Shown here: piece after piece, positions 58,101 through 60,290 of the stretch | Layout: each line of letters opens with the position of its first letter | Numbering within the stretch: position 1 is the stretch's first letter | NCBI RefSeq assembly: GCF_017591425.1 | Contig: NW_024466004.1 | Coordinates: 35,094,501 to 35,158,500, forward strand | Source: Ochotona curzoniae | Lineage: Eukaryota > Chordata > Mammalia > Lagomorpha > Ochotonidae | Length of the DNA: 64,000 nucleotides | Direction of reading: 5' to 3' | Made by a program: the position numbers and the translations under genes | The notes under the pieces: generated by a model | The model's input: only the letters and a program-made list of their open reading frames with translations | The model's database searches: none | Told to the model about the DNA's origin: nothing

Positions 58101-58319
58101 CTCAATAAGCCAATCTAGCACTCCTTTCTTTCCGCAAGAACAAACAAGGTGCAGGGCATTCCTTCCAAAAGCATCTTTAATAGTTGCAGCATTGTAACAA
58201 TGACTTGAGAGAAAAGCTTTAATCTGGTTTTCACTCCCCTTGGTTACCACAGAAATGACATCCAAAGCATGCCTCAGTGACTGACACTTTGATGTGCAGT
58301 CAGGGATGGAAGAATTCAT
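4255..58319 (-). CDS. IBTK: IBTK coding region, 25 coding exons, 3' end outside window
   Basis: Inhibitor of Bruton tyrosine kinase. The large isoform is a BTB-domain substrate adaptor for CUL3 ubiquitin ligases (reported clients include PDCD4 and eIF4A1), and the family was first described through binding to the BTK PH domain. Seen here: conceptual joining of 25 minus-strand exons gives one open frame of 3725 nt (1241 codons plus 2 nt). It has ankyrin repeats near residues 50-140, RCC1-like repeats near 140-315, BTB1 near 564-645, BTB2 near 768-836 and a low-complexity tail. Human IBTK is about 1353 residues, so only the last roughly 110 are missing, to the left of position 1. No stop or frameshift interrupts the frame. 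Identity rests on recalled family sequence matching exon by exon. Confidence 0.97.
4808..4975 (-). mobile_element. MIR-type remnant
   Basis: Reverse pattern CATTATCTCATTTACTCCTCA and GATAAGGCACAACTGGGCTC near its edges. Confidence 0.5.
4996..5309 (-). mobile_element. CSINE, diverged
   Basis: Reverse copy with AAATAGATTTATCTC at the left and TGCCACCATGCCAGCACTA at the right; an older subfamily member. Confidence 0.82.
5369..5688 (-). mobile_element. CSINE
   Basis: Reverse copy from the T tract at 5369 through GGAAGGCAGATTTACAGAG to TCAGGCCAGGCCCA. Confidence 0.87.
6000..6195 (-). mobile_element. MIR SINE
   Basis: Reverse MIR: TTATGGACAAGAATACCAAG, TTAGACAAAGCTTAGATAG and AATCATGATTTAAATTCAGGC. 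Confidence 0.6.
6257..6560 (-). mobile_element. CSINE, degraded
   Basis: Reverse copy recognised from TTTGAAAGGGAGAGAGCAAA, a GCCTCCCAGGGTGCATATCAGCAGG-like region and GGGATGCAGGCATCC. Confidence 0.65.
7018..7330 (+). mobile_element. CSINE, old
   Basis: Sense copy from GGGGTTGGCACTATGGCACA to TTTCAAGTGAATAAGTCC. Confidence 0.82.
7380..7680 (+). repeat. Unassigned old interspersed repeat
   Basis: Moderately GC-rich stretch with GGTTTACTTGGCTCACTGTT, TGGTGGTGGTAAAGC, GGAGCCAAGAAAGAGAGAGG and CCAAAGACCTCCCACTTGC. This order recurs in mammalian genomes, but I cannot name the family by eye. Confidence 0.4.
7681..8490. other. IBTK: Intron, no feature seen
   Basis: AT-rich; the ORF-like stretches have no recognisable protein features. 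Confidence 0.55.
8491..8630 (+). mobile_element. CSINE with large internal deletion
   Basis: Head (CAGTGCAGTAGCCTAGTGGC to GATCCCATACGG) joined directly to the tail block (CTGTCTCTCCTTTCTGTATC), removing about 190 bp of the middle. Confidence 0.82.
9380..9800 (+). repeat. Unassigned GC-richer block with internal duplication
   Basis: Contains two related units, GCAGCCAGTCCACAAGCTAA and GCAGCTAGTCCATAAAGCAG, each followed by CCAG(T/C)-GCAGA-like text. It could be an LTR or retroposon; no ORF. Confidence 0.3.
10203..10322 (-). mobile_element. CSINE head fragment, degraded
   Basis: Resembles the 5' third of a reverse CSINE: GGGAATTGAACTTGGGCACT, then CTTAACTGCTAGGTCAAATG. Confidence 0.45.
10493..10829 (+). 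mobile_element. CSINE, full length
   Basis: Starts GGGCCCGGCGGCAGTGTGGC and ends AATAAAATAAATCTTTAAAA. About 160 bp downstream of coding exon 24 in transcript order. Confidence 0.92.
10986..11129 (-). CDS. IBTK: IBTK coding exon 24
   Basis: 144 nt, residues 1144-1191, same phase at both ends. Reads KVISHGIKLSQKQRKMIALT, then TKENSSGLNSVETVL and a Pro/Lys run KPPKPANV. Acceptor TTTCTAG, donor GTATGT. The last codon, Trp, is split across the intron. Confidence 0.94.
11627..11719 (-). CDS. IBTK: IBTK coding exon 23
   Basis: 93 nt, residues 1113-1143, same phase at both ends. Reads SPVSPPVVDLRTIMEIEESR, then QKCGATPKLNL; the embedded VDLRTIMEIEE is the most conserved part. Acceptor TGTTTTAG. 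The only donor that keeps the frame into the next exon is GTTGGT, a poor match to consensus. Confidence 0.92.
12285..12583 (-). mobile_element. CSINE
   Basis: Reverse copy: TTTGTTTATTGGAAAG at the left, GCTACAGTGCTGGGCCT at the right. Confidence 0.86.
12829..13078 (+). mobile_element. CSINE, 3'-truncated
   Basis: Sense head (GAGCATCATGGTGTAGC) through GTGGATGGAAGATCTA, then lost tail. The (CA)24 tract begins about 20 bp later. Confidence 0.82.
13101..13148 (+). repeat. (CA)24 microsatellite
   Basis: Uninterrupted CA dinucleotides for 48 bp; a (TG)6 tract lies 150 bp away at 13302-13314 in reverse sense. Confidence 0.98.
13423..13586 (-). CDS. IBTK: IBTK coding exon 22
   Basis: 164 nt, residues 1059-1112. 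Reads GKVKPCVNGTPPANSREDLK, then GLKISAPQPIPSDRIDG and SSSWVTGSF. A disordered, Pro/Ser-rich segment. The acceptor is a strong pyrimidine tract ending CCTCCAG; donor GTAAGA. Confidence 0.95.
13867..14205 (-). mobile_element. CSINE, full length
   Basis: Reverse copy from the A/T tail near 13867 to CTGCGCCAGGCCCT. It contains the CCCATATGAGATCCCAGCAT box region. Confidence 0.9.
14206..15165. other. IBTK: Intron between coding exons 21 and 22, no feature seen
   Basis: AT-rich sequence with no repeat recognised by eye. Confidence 0.6.
15166..15314 (-). CDS. IBTK: IBTK coding exon 21 (Ser-rich tail)
   Basis: 149 nt, residues 1009-1058. Contains DSLPDLLTSDSEGSYAGMGS and PRDLQSPDFTTGFHSDKTE, rich in SP and SD pairs typical of phosphorylated disordered tails. 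Acceptor TGTTTTAG; donor GTTTGT, weak. An L1 3' end lies 119 bp upstream in transcript order. Confidence 0.95.
15449..16604 (-). mobile_element. 5'-truncated LINE-1 3' end (3'UTR)
   Basis: Non-coding 1.15 kb resembling a lagomorph L1 3'UTR. On the minus strand it contains a G-rich tract (GGGGGTAGGGTTTGGGGAGG) and ends in an A-rich tail, read as T residues from 15449. A 16-bp direct repeat with one mismatch, ACTACATCAAAATCTT and ACTACACCAAAATCTT (15433-15448 and 16605-16620), brackets it. No L1 ORF is retained. Same strand as IBTK, so its polyadenylation signals are in sense. Confidence 0.75.
16621..17519. other. IBTK: Intron between coding exons 20 and 21, no firm feature
   Basis: AT-rich. 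A short GC-richer stretch near 16840-16900 (GTGCCAGGCATGGAAGGAAG) is not assignable. Confidence 0.5.
17533..17566 (+). pseudogene. 3'-truncated U2 snRNA pseudogene
   Basis: First 34 or so nt of U2 (ATTGCTTCTCGGCCTTTTGG, then CTAAGATCAAGTG) with one C-to-T change. A perfect 12-bp duplication AATAAAATAATT flanks it (17520-17531 and 17567-17578). It breaks within a few bases of where the copy at 1405 breaks. Confidence 0.8.
17600..17870 (-). mobile_element. CSINE, degraded
   Basis: Reverse copy recognised from GAGACACAGAGTCCTCTCACC, TCGAGCCTGGAGCTGG and CTGATGCAGGAGACAAGGGC. Confidence 0.65.
18357..18679 (-). mobile_element. CSINE, young
   Basis: Reverse full-length copy starting AAAGATTCATTTTATTTTTA and ending GCTGGGCCCA; close to consensus. 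Confidence 0.91.
18680..19769. other. IBTK: Intron, no feature seen
   Basis: AT-rich, homopolymer runs only. Confidence 0.6.
19770..20025 (+). mobile_element. L2 (LINE-2) 3' end remnant
   Basis: Matches the L2 3' pattern: CCTTCCTCTAAGAAGTATTC-like segment, ACAGTGCCTAGCACATCAC and a terminal TAGTATTTAACGCATG. Confidence 0.65.
20093..20205 (-). CDS. IBTK: IBTK coding exon 20 (basic, nuclear-signal-like)
   Basis: 113 nt, residues 971-1008. Contains FKKAKTKAKKKPRKRSDSSG, a dense basic cluster that could act as a nuclear localisation signal (inference), then YNLSDIIQSPPVT. Acceptor of T run plus CCTAG, donor GTTAGT. It lies about 260 bp from the first composite retroposon. Confidence 0.95.
20456..20468 (+). 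repeat. Left target-site duplication of VNTR retroposon copy 1
   Basis: TTAATCTGGTACC, identical to the 13 bases at 22955-22967 and directly flanking the GC-rich block. Confidence 0.8.
20469..22954 (+). mobile_element. Composite GC-rich VNTR retroposon, copy 1 (5'-truncated)
   Basis: A 2.5-kb GC-rich block in AT-rich intron. Most of it is a degenerate array of roughly 75-90-bp units with recurring words such as GGGCTGCAACACC, CTGGGGACAGACC and CAGCATGTGAG. From about 22350 a non-repetitive 3' domain runs to a short end, CATCATCAAAA. A 13-bp duplication TTAATCTGGTACC flanks it (20456-20468 and 22955-22967), so it was inserted by LINE-type retrotransposition. It lies antisense to IBTK. Family not recognised. 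Confidence 0.75.
22955..22967 (+). repeat. Right target-site duplication of VNTR retroposon copy 1
   Basis: TTAATCTGGTACC directly after the short A-rich end of the element; an exact match to the left copy. Confidence 0.8.
23422..23543 (-). CDS. IBTK: IBTK coding exon 19
   Basis: 122 nt, residues 931-970 plus two bases. Reads IPAMDRRIITPYQNGPDISY, then an acidic stretch LEAEDGDVFLKEEINLEQN. It marks the shift from folded to disordered sequence. Acceptor CAATTCTATAG, donor GTAAGC. Confidence 0.94.
23961..24270 (+). mobile_element. CSINE with small internal deletion
   Basis: Sense copy from AGTTCAGAACGATGGCTTAG to AATAAATAAATCTTTT, missing about 25 bp near the CTCCTGGCTTCGG block. Confidence 0.86.
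24344..24404 (-). CDS. IBTK: IBTK coding exon 18
   Basis: 61 nt, residues 910-930. Reads RSLDVLSEAVLKDLSAFYRK followed by M, continuing the helical region. Acceptor TTTTATAG, donor GTGAGT. The phases match its neighbours. Confidence 0.93.
24684..24985 (+). mobile_element. CSINE
   Basis: Starts GGGCCCAGCGCAGTAGGCTA. It lacks part of the segment after the GGGGAG box but keeps the tail. Confidence 0.88.
25060..25230 (+). mobile_element. MIR SINE
   Basis: AACATGTCACTGTGAGCCTTA and GTGTGTAAAATGAGACTTGG match the MIR core in diverged form. Confidence 0.52.
25279..25290 (+). repeat. Short (TG)n tract
   Basis: About six TG units, followed by a TATGTTTGTG interruption. Confidence 0.85.
26018..26140 (+). 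mobile_element. MIR SINE
   Basis: TTTCTCATCTATAAAATAAGG, then ATATTAGTACAATCTATTTCA, then ACACACAGTAAGTCTCCAAT in MIR order. Confidence 0.68.
26496..26613 (-). CDS. IBTK: IBTK coding exon 17 (BACK-like helices)
   Basis: 118 nt, residues 871-909. Reads LTLKNAAMLLEFSAMYNALQ, then LKLSCLQFMGLNMAALLEA. The pattern N-A-x-x-LL-x-FA-x-x-Y-x-A-x-x-L resembles the BACK region that follows BTB domains in CUL3 adaptors. Acceptor CTTTATAG, donor GTAGGC. Confidence 0.94.
26614..28399. other. IBTK: Intron between coding exons 16 and 17
   Basis: Apart from the SINE fragment at 27419-27602, this is A-rich sequence without recognisable features. Confidence 0.55.
27419..27602 (+). mobile_element. CSINE, 3'-truncated
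   Basis: Sense head GGGACTGATGCTGTGGCACA to GTGGGAGACCC, where similarity stops. Confidence 0.82.
28400..28740 (+). mobile_element. CSINE, full length
   Basis: Contains GATCATCGGACGGAAGATC-like and TCTATATATCTGACTTTCC blocks and the AATAAATCTTT tail. It ends about 75 bp from coding exon 16, in the intron just after its donor. Confidence 0.89.
28815..28916 (-). CDS. IBTK: IBTK coding exon 16 (end of BTB 2, BACK-like start)
   Basis: 102 nt, residues 837-870. Reads ESQNVDFICRVLVVADQLLI, then RLKEICEVALTEK. This is the VL-x-AD-x-L pattern that closes BTB domains and begins the following helical region. The acceptor has a long T tract ending GGTAG; the donor is GTGAGT. Confidence 0.95.
28917..30144. 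other. IBTK: Intron between coding exons 15 and 16, no feature seen
   Basis: AT-rich; a short CA-rich patch lies near 29265-29280. Confidence 0.55.
30145..30335 (+). mobile_element. ERVL-MaLR LTR fragment (MLT1/MST type)
   Basis: Old solo LTR piece recognised from GAACTGAATTTTTGTAGCCC, the GAAGCCCTAATGCCACTGTG block and AATTAAGGTTAAATGAGGTC. Incomplete, with no viral coding sequence. A (CAAAA)n run follows. Confidence 0.7.
30332..30358 (+). repeat. (CAAAA)n simple repeat
   Basis: About five CAAAA units directly after the MaLR fragment. Confidence 0.85.
30470..30790 (-). mobile_element. CSINE, old
   Basis: Reverse copy with GGCAGAAAGAGAGAAACAGA, CCCATTGGTTCACTTTTC and a diverged head region. 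Confidence 0.75.
30870..31690 (+). mobile_element. Old L1 (L1M-like) fragment
   Basis: A-rich, ORF-less stretch with phrases typical of old L1 5' regions, such as AAATTCCTCACATATGATGA, AAAACAGGAATCTACCC and repeated AAAGA/GAAAA words. The subfamily cannot be fixed by eye. Confidence 0.5.
31872..32178 (+). mobile_element. CSINE, diverged
   Basis: Sense copy with GCATCCCATATGGGCACCAG and a tail of AGATAAATAAATAAAT. Confidence 0.83.
32394..32722 (-). mobile_element. CSINE, young, full length
   Basis: Reverse-oriented CSINE ending CGCGCCGGGCCC. It shares the diagnostic CGATACTATGCCGATC region with 36022-36357 (opposite strand), marking both as the same recent subfamily. Confidence 0.92.
32914..33010 (-). 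CDS. IBTK: IBTK coding exon 15 (BTB 2)
   Basis: 97 nt, residues 805-836. Reads ASSCAALEMPIHSEILKVVL, then DYLYTDEAMMVK, the typical BTB segment ending L-x-YLYTDE. The acceptor is short (CTTTAG) and the donor is GTATAA (weak at +5). Where I recall VVI in human, this sequence has MMV. Confidence 0.95.
33411..33448 (-). CDS. IBTK: IBTK coding exon 14 (micro-exon in BTB 2)
   Basis: 38 nt, among the shortest here, residues 792-804: EYFHSMLSSSWIE. It carries the BTB helix after the VL-x-AR segment. Acceptor TTTCTTTCAG, donor GTAAGA. The intron to coding exon 13 is only 81 nt. Confidence 0.94.
33530..33612 (-). CDS. IBTK: IBTK coding exon 13 (start of BTB/POZ domain 2)
   Basis: 83 nt, residues 764-791. 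Reads CSFLCDVTMKSVDGKEFPCH, then KCVLCARL, the first strand and helix of the second BTB domain (compare the usual DV-x-F... F-x-AHK-x-VLA-x-R pattern). Acceptor TCTTGTAG, donor GTAGGT. Confidence 0.95.
33730..33990 (+). repeat. Unassigned GC-rich insert with A-rich 3' end
   Basis: GC-rich 230 bp ending GGTGCACAAAAAATAAACAA plus further A runs, which looks like a retroposed end. No source recognised and no clean duplication found. It sits between coding exons 12 and 13. Confidence 0.3.
34664..34750 (-). CDS. IBTK: IBTK coding exon 12 (inter-BTB linker)
   Basis: 87 nt, residues 735-763 with split codons at both ends. Reads LDGVRFENEKINVVAKKTGN, then KLKLSQKK. It connects the two BTB domains. 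Acceptor TTGATAG, donor GTAAGT (consensus). Too short and stop-bounded to appear as a long ORF, but conserved in phase and sequence. Confidence 0.94.
34910..35237 (-). mobile_element. CSINE, diverged
   Basis: Reverse copy from AAAAAAGATTTATAGATTTT to CTATGCCTCAGTACCAACT. Confidence 0.82.
35449..35728 (+). mobile_element. CSINE, old
   Basis: Sense copy from TAGGAGTCAGCACTGTGGCA to AAACACATAAACCTTTT. Confidence 0.78.
35745..35890 (-). mobile_element. MIR SINE
   Basis: Reverse MIR: CATCATTTTATAAAGAAACTG, AAGTTCATGTGCAACTTGTC and CTTGTAATAGGAGACCTAG. Confidence 0.6.
36022..36357 (+). mobile_element. CSINE, young, full length
   Basis: Lagomorph tRNA-derived SINE with near-consensus head (GGCCCGGCGCGGTGGCGC), internal promoter boxes and an AATAAATCTTT tail with a poly(A) run. 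A perfect 15-bp duplication AAAACAGCCCAACAG flanks it (36007-36021 and 36358-36372). Nearly identical to the inverted copy at 32394-32722. Confidence 0.93.
36570..37172 (-). CDS. IBTK: IBTK coding exon 11 (BTB/POZ domain 1)
   Basis: 603 nt, the largest exon, residues 534-734. It holds the first BTB/POZ domain: HDVTFQVGNRIFPAHKYILA, then SDFFQKLFLS, and after the family insertion KVHPDLFEYLLQFTYTDTCD. BTB folds mediate dimerisation and CUL3 binding. A basic stretch (KPKSSKKGKG) follows, then the helix MLQNVAKKFGFSNLSSR. The exon starts and ends in the same phase, so skipping would remove BTB1 in frame. Confidence 0.98.
37510..37820 (-). repeat. Unassigned retroposed-looking 3' end with poly(A)
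   Basis: On the minus strand a GC-richer 290 bp runs into TTGTAAAATAAAAAAAAAAAG. This reads like an AATAAA-type signal fused to a tail, as in a retroposed transcript or LTR end. Source not recognised. Confidence 0.35.
38181..38355 (-). CDS. IBTK: IBTK coding exon 10
   Basis: 175 nt, residues 476-533 plus two bases. Reads HNSSSDLSCTSDTNTVYERI, then EKITFAHRAVSVSTDPSGCN and LQSDPKT. Acceptor TTTCTAACAG, donor GTATGT. The Ser-rich start is a likely flexible linker. Confidence 0.95.
38770..38890 (+). mobile_element. L2 remnant
   Basis: Contains CAGTAGTGAACAGTAGTCATG, then CTCATAGAGTACACAGTCTAG, like the L2 motif of an amount-carried-then-attached 3' region (ATGGAGCTTACAGTCTAG). Confidence 0.5.
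39718..39795 (+). mobile_element. Possible L2 remnant
   Basis: TTTACTCATTTAACAGTTAAC followed by ATATATCAGGACATATGTCA and TGCTAAACACACAGAATAGGC, resembling diverged L2 sequence. Confidence 0.35.
39963..40140 (-). CDS. IBTK: IBTK coding exon 9
   Basis: 178 nt, residues 417-475 plus one base. Reads VFCWRS, CRWAYPRQVFISDIALNRNE and a basic end, KWFEEKRKSSEKK. It links the propeller to the first BTB domain. Acceptor TTTTAG; donor GTCAGT. Confidence 0.95.
40291..40597 (+). mobile_element. CSINE, diverged
   Basis: Sense copy from GGGACCAGCTCTGTGGAATA to TTTTCAAGTATAAATCTT. Confidence 0.8.
40795..41053 (-). mobile_element. CSINE with internal deletion
   Basis: Reverse copy: TTTTTATTTGAAAGTCAGATT joins directly to CAAAAGCCAGGAACTAGG, losing the GGTTCACTCCCC block; head CATACCAGCCCTA at the right. 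Confidence 0.8.
41635..41758 (-). CDS. IBTK: IBTK coding exon 8
   Basis: 124 nt; its first G completes Lys 375 and it runs to residue 416. Reads QLNLKKILVSGG, then ENGGQKICILAMDGAGR. Donor GTAAAT; acceptor of T-rich tract plus CCCAG. Frame joins are exact on both sides. Confidence 0.95.
42474..42786 (+). mobile_element. CSINE, diverged
   Basis: Sense copy from GGCGGCAGGTGCAGTGGCCT to AAAAATAAATCTTAAAAAC. Confidence 0.84.
42953..43275 (+). mobile_element. CSINE, young
   Basis: Near-consensus full-length SINE. A 16-bp flanking repeat with two mismatches (AAGAAGTTATAGTCTC and AAGAAGTTATCATCTC, 42937-42952 and 43283-43298) marks the insertion. Confidence 0.92.
43570..43890 (+). mobile_element. 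CSINE
   Basis: Full-length copy with GGAAGATCTTCCTGTCTG, CTGTATATCTGACTTTCC and an A tail. The repeat CTGCTATCA occurs on both sides (about 43560 and 43892). Confidence 0.9.
44538..44718 (-). CDS. IBTK: IBTK coding exon 7
   Basis: 181 nt, residues 315-374 plus two bases. Contains PNGEKCVTAPRQVS, LVAASDGATVCVTTRGDIYLL and YQCKKMAS, part of the propeller-like region after the canonical RCC1 repeats. Acceptor of T run plus AG, donor GTATGT. Only about 90 bp of intron separates it from coding exon 6. Confidence 0.96.
44809..44926 (-). CDS. IBTK: IBTK coding exon 6 (RCC1-like repeat)
   Basis: 118 nt, residues 276-314 plus one base. Encodes IQAKYLKGRT, then VAAGRFHTVLWTREAVYTMG, the last clear RCC1-type blade. 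The donor is a good GTAAGA. The acceptor is unusual: purines (GGAAAAG) sit directly before the exon and the pyrimidine run is short. Confidence 0.95.
45252..45452 (-). mobile_element. MER20 (hAT-Charlie) DNA-transposon remnant
   Basis: Matches remembered MER20 landmarks in reverse: GGTGTTTAGCAGCACC, CAGTAGTACCACTAG, TTTTGACAATGAAAAATAAT and CCAGGCATTGTCAAATG. Non-coding and old; it lies in the intron between coding exons 5 and 6. Confidence 0.75.
46342..46512 (-). CDS. IBTK: IBTK coding exon 5 (RCC1-like repeat)
   Basis: 171 nt, residues 219-275, phase 0 at both ends. The strand reads VPRLVEGL, then AAAKDHTVVLTEDG and CVYTFGLNIFHQLG, which is the third RCC1-like repeat. Donor GTAAGC. The acceptor is TTTTAAAG with only a modest pyrimidine tract. 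The exon is too divided by stops in other frames to appear as a long ORF, but the frame is fully open. Confidence 0.95.
46513..47773. other. IBTK: Intron between coding exons 4 and 5, no feature seen
   Basis: AT-rich; no repeat confidently recognised. Confidence 0.55.
47774..47884 (-). CDS. IBTK: IBTK coding exon 4 (RCC1-like repeat)
   Basis: 111 nt, residues 182-218, phase 0 at both ends. Encodes the second propeller blade with VYTCGHGPGGRLGHGDEQ. Acceptor CCCCTTAG, donor GTAATT. Its length is divisible by three, so skipping would stay in frame but remove a blade. Confidence 0.96.
47945..48237 (-). mobile_element. CSINE, diverged
   Basis: Reverse copy from TTAAAGATTTTTTCTTAATT to ACACCACAACATTGGCT. 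Confidence 0.8.
48702..49018 (+). mobile_element. CSINE
   Basis: Sense copy from AGGGCCCAGCACAGTAGTGT to TCTCCAATATAAAAAATTTG. Confidence 0.88.
49019..50882. other. IBTK: Intron between coding exons 3 and 4, no feature seen
   Basis: AT-rich with a short ACACAC patch near 49091-49107. 49700-50300 may hold an old LINE remnant but I cannot name it. Confidence 0.45.
50883..53150 (+). mobile_element. Composite GC-rich VNTR retroposon, copy 2 (more complete 5' end)
   Basis: Same family and orientation as the block at 20469-22954. It carries about 650 bp of extra GC-rich 5' sequence (50883-51540), then a shorter degenerate tandem array, then the same 3' domain (from about 52680) ending in ATCATCAAAA plus an A/T-rich tail with AATAAA-like units. 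Positions 51740-52290 align colinearly by eye with 20750-21320, so the array was already degenerate in the source element. No clear target-site duplication was seen. Confidence 0.7.
53469..53593 (-). CDS. IBTK: IBTK coding exon 3 (first RCC1-like repeat)
   Basis: 125 nt, residues 140-181. Contains DVYTWGDNTNFTLGHG, a typical RCC1 blade motif (WG-x-N-x3-LGHG). Acceptor ATTGTAG; donor GTATTT, weak at positions +4 to +6. It lies about 320 bp from the end of the second composite retroposon. Confidence 0.96.
53900..54168 (-). mobile_element. CSINE, old
   Basis: Reverse copy with CTCTCCCACATGGGTGACAG and GTGCACCACAACACCAGCCC. Confidence 0.76.
54616..54892 (-). mobile_element. CSINE, old
   Basis: Reverse copy with TTATTTGAAAGAAGAGGCAAAG and GGGACCCACATGGGTGGCAG. 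Confidence 0.76.
55413..55509 (-). CDS. IBTK: IBTK coding exon 2 (second ankyrin repeat)
   Basis: 97 nt, residues 108-139 plus one base of 140. It begins HGVSLYIQDKEG and completes the second ankyrin unit (GLSALDL). The acceptor has a long T-rich tract ending CAG and the donor is GTAAGA. The single carried base joins the next exon to form Asp. Confidence 0.95.
55510..56309. other. IBTK: Intron between coding exons 1 and 2, no feature seen
   Basis: AT-rich; a short CACACA run near 56279-56290 only. Confidence 0.55.
56310..56625 (+). mobile_element. CSINE, diverged, tandem with next copy
   Basis: Sense copy with GATCCCATATGGGTGCTGAT, ending CAAATAAAACTAAAATAT. Another sense CSINE starts about 13 bp later. 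Confidence 0.8.
56638..56926 (+). mobile_element. CSINE, second of tandem pair
   Basis: Sense copy from TGCATGGTGCAATGACTCAA to AAACAAACAAATCTTTTTT, with small internal deletions. Confidence 0.82.
57166..57496 (-). mobile_element. CSINE, young
   Basis: Reverse full-length copy with AAAGATTTATTTTATTTTTA at its left edge and GCGCCAGGCCC at its right. Confidence 0.91.
57570..57797 (+). mobile_element. CSINE fragment, 5' part missing
   Basis: Sense remnant from GTGCTCTGAGGCTCATCCAG to TTCAAAATAAATAAGTAAG; the tRNA-like head is lost or rearranged. Confidence 0.6.
57999..58319 (-). CDS. IBTK: IBTK coding exon 1 (start codon, ankyrin repeat)
   Basis: Encodes residues 1-107. ATG at 58319-58317 has A at -3 and follows an in-frame stop, which fixes the start. 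The N-terminal PDCTSKC and the ankyrin-type stretches GRNALHLV and SGWTALHRSIFYGH are visible. The exon ends in phase 0 with a consensus donor GTAAGT at 57998-57993. Ankyrin repeats are protein-binding modules. Confidence 0.97.
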
Positions 58320-58689
58320 CCTAATGGCTTTTATATTGCTCACTTCTTCAGAATAGTCCGTTAAGACTATTTTTTTTTTTTGTTTAATGAAGAAGTCAGG
58401 ACACAAAGTGCTACTTAGGAAGAATCACAGAGAATAAATGGCCCTTCTTGGCTTATAATATAAATCCTCACGGCATTAATATAAAACTATATATTTGTAT
58501 ATTTTTGGCACTTAAATCAAAAAAATACAAATAGCTCTATAAAGTTCATATAAAATACAATTTATTCATTTAAAAAATTCCTCAGTCTATAAATTATTCC
58601 TGCAGTCAAGCACCAAGGGGGAGTGAGGAGGGGAAGTCCCCCTCCACACTGTCTGATCCCGTTTAAAAATCCATAATTGCAAAGATGAC
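58320..58689 (-). promoter_or_regulatory. IBTK: IBTK 5' leader segment in the first coding exon, with four uORFs
   Basis: Upstream of the start codon the exon runs 370 nt to a strong acceptor (pyrimidine-rich tract ending TTACAG, AG at 58690-58691). Four short upstream ORFs lie in it: 58674-58663 (3 codons), 58569-58546 (7 codons), 58549-58517 (10 codons, its ATG overlapping the stop of the previous one as ATGA) and 58476-58468 (2 codons). An in-frame TGA at 58427-58425 precedes the main ATG, so no N-terminal extension is possible. Published work on mouse IBTK describes a four-uORF leader giving preferential translation when eIF2 is phosphorylated; the same count here suggests conserved control. 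The leader's first exon is not in the window. Confidence 0.85.
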
Positions 58690-58924
58690 CTGTAAGAGAA
58701 AGACAAAGAAAGTATAAAATATCTCACTCTCTTCAAGTACTTTATAACTACTTTTATATTTATGTACTCTTAATTATAATTTCAAAGAACCCTCAACTCT
58801 TCATATCTACCTTATCAATATTTGCATTAGTCATTCTTAGCTCTCTTTTCTGCTCTCATGTTTAAGGTTAACCTCTGTATCTATACTATGGAATCTACTA
58901 TACTATACTTCCAGAATCTTCACT

Positions 58925-59185
58925 TTTTTTCCTTCTTTTCTGATTGACTAAGAAAGAAATCTTCATTCACTTGTCACTCCCTGAATGCCCAAAACAATCC
59001 TGCTGGGCAGGAATTCAACCCAAGTTTCTCACTTTATAGGCAGATCTACCTGAGCCATCACCTGTTACCTCACTGGGTGCACATTAACAGGAAATTAGAA
59101 TTGGGGCAGAGCCAGAATTCAAACCCAGGCACTCCAACATCAGATGCAGGCATCCCAAGGAGTAACTGCTATGCCAAAACTCACT
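58925..59185 (-). mobile_element. CSINE, degraded
   Basis: Reverse copy recognised from GAAAGAAATCTTCATTCACTT, TGGGTGCACATTAACAGGAA and GATGCAGGCATCCC, next to the younger copy at 59207. Confidence 0.65.
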
Positions 59186-59206
59186 CCTTCAGCATGTACC
59201 TTTTTT

Positions 59207-59536
59207 TTTAAAAGATTTATTTTATTTTCATTACAAGTCAGATATACAGAAAGGAGGAGAGACAGAGAAGAAGATCTTGCAGCTAATGATTCACTCCCCA
59301 AGTGAGCACAATGGCCGATGCTATCGCGGTCCGAAGCCAGGATCCAGGAACCTCTTCCAGATTTCCTGCACGGGTGCAGGGTCCCAAAGCATTGGGCTGT
59401 CCTCAACTGCTTTCCCATACCACAAGCAGGGAGCTGGATGGGAAGTGGAGCTGCCGGGATTAGAACTGGCGCCCATATGGGATACCAGCGCGTTAAGAGG
59501 TGAGGACTTTAGCTGCTAGGCCAGGCCGCCGGGCCC
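59207..59536 (-). mobile_element. CSINE
   Basis: Reverse full-length copy from TAAAAGATTTATTTTATTTT to GCCGCCGGGCCCC. Located in the intron upstream of the first coding exon. Confidence 0.9.
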
Positions 59537-59984
59537 CATTATGTACTTCTAACTTAAAATCTATTTCCTCCCAAACCACAGACACACCTAAATCTACATT
59601 TTTTTCTCAGATTACCATCTAAAAACTTTACCTCCCATTGTCATCACTACAACAGTCAACACTCTTTGCAGTTACTCAGCTTTTAGTTAAGTGTGGCAAC
59701 TGGGCTAATTCTCTGCTTCGAAGACCCTTCACACAGGAGATAATAATCAAACAGTATTAAAACACATTTCAAAAAAAAAATTAGATGTATTTAGCTTATA
59801 CATTATGTCAATATAAATTCTAGATAGCTCAAAAGCTGATATAAAATATGAAACTGCAAAAGTACTAAATGAAAAGCAAAGAAGATGCTATGATCACAAA
59901 ACACAAAAGGCCTTTCTTAATATGATCTTAAATCTAAAGTCATGGAAGATGAACAAATTTAGTACTTTAAAAACTATAGATGAG

Positions 59985-60290
59985 GATGTTATGGGATGGC
60001 AGGTTAAGCCAACACTTGTGACACCTGCATTTCATAATGAAGCACCATTTAAGTTCCTGCTTCTATGCTTCCAATACAGATTTCTGCTAATGTATCAAGG
60101 GAGGCAGCAGATACTGGCTCAAGTGCTTGGGCCCTTCACAACTGGTGGGAAGCCTGGATGGAGTTTTGGGATCCTGATATCAATCTGGCCCATTCTTCAC
60201 TGCTGTGGTCACTCAGGGAACGAAACAGTGAATAGATCTCTCACTAAGTCTCTCCAATGCTTGTGTTTCAAGTAGAGAAAAATAGATTAA
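59985..60290 (+). mobile_element. CSINE, old
   Basis: Sense copy recognised from GGCAGGTTAAGCCAACACTTG, GGGAGGCAGCAGATACTGGC and a TTTCAAGTAGA tail. Confidence 0.68.

Noticed and set aside
58320..58406. N-terminal extension of IBTK from 58406
   Set aside because: The upstream codon at 58406 is TTG, not ATG, and an in-frame TGA lies at 58427-58425.
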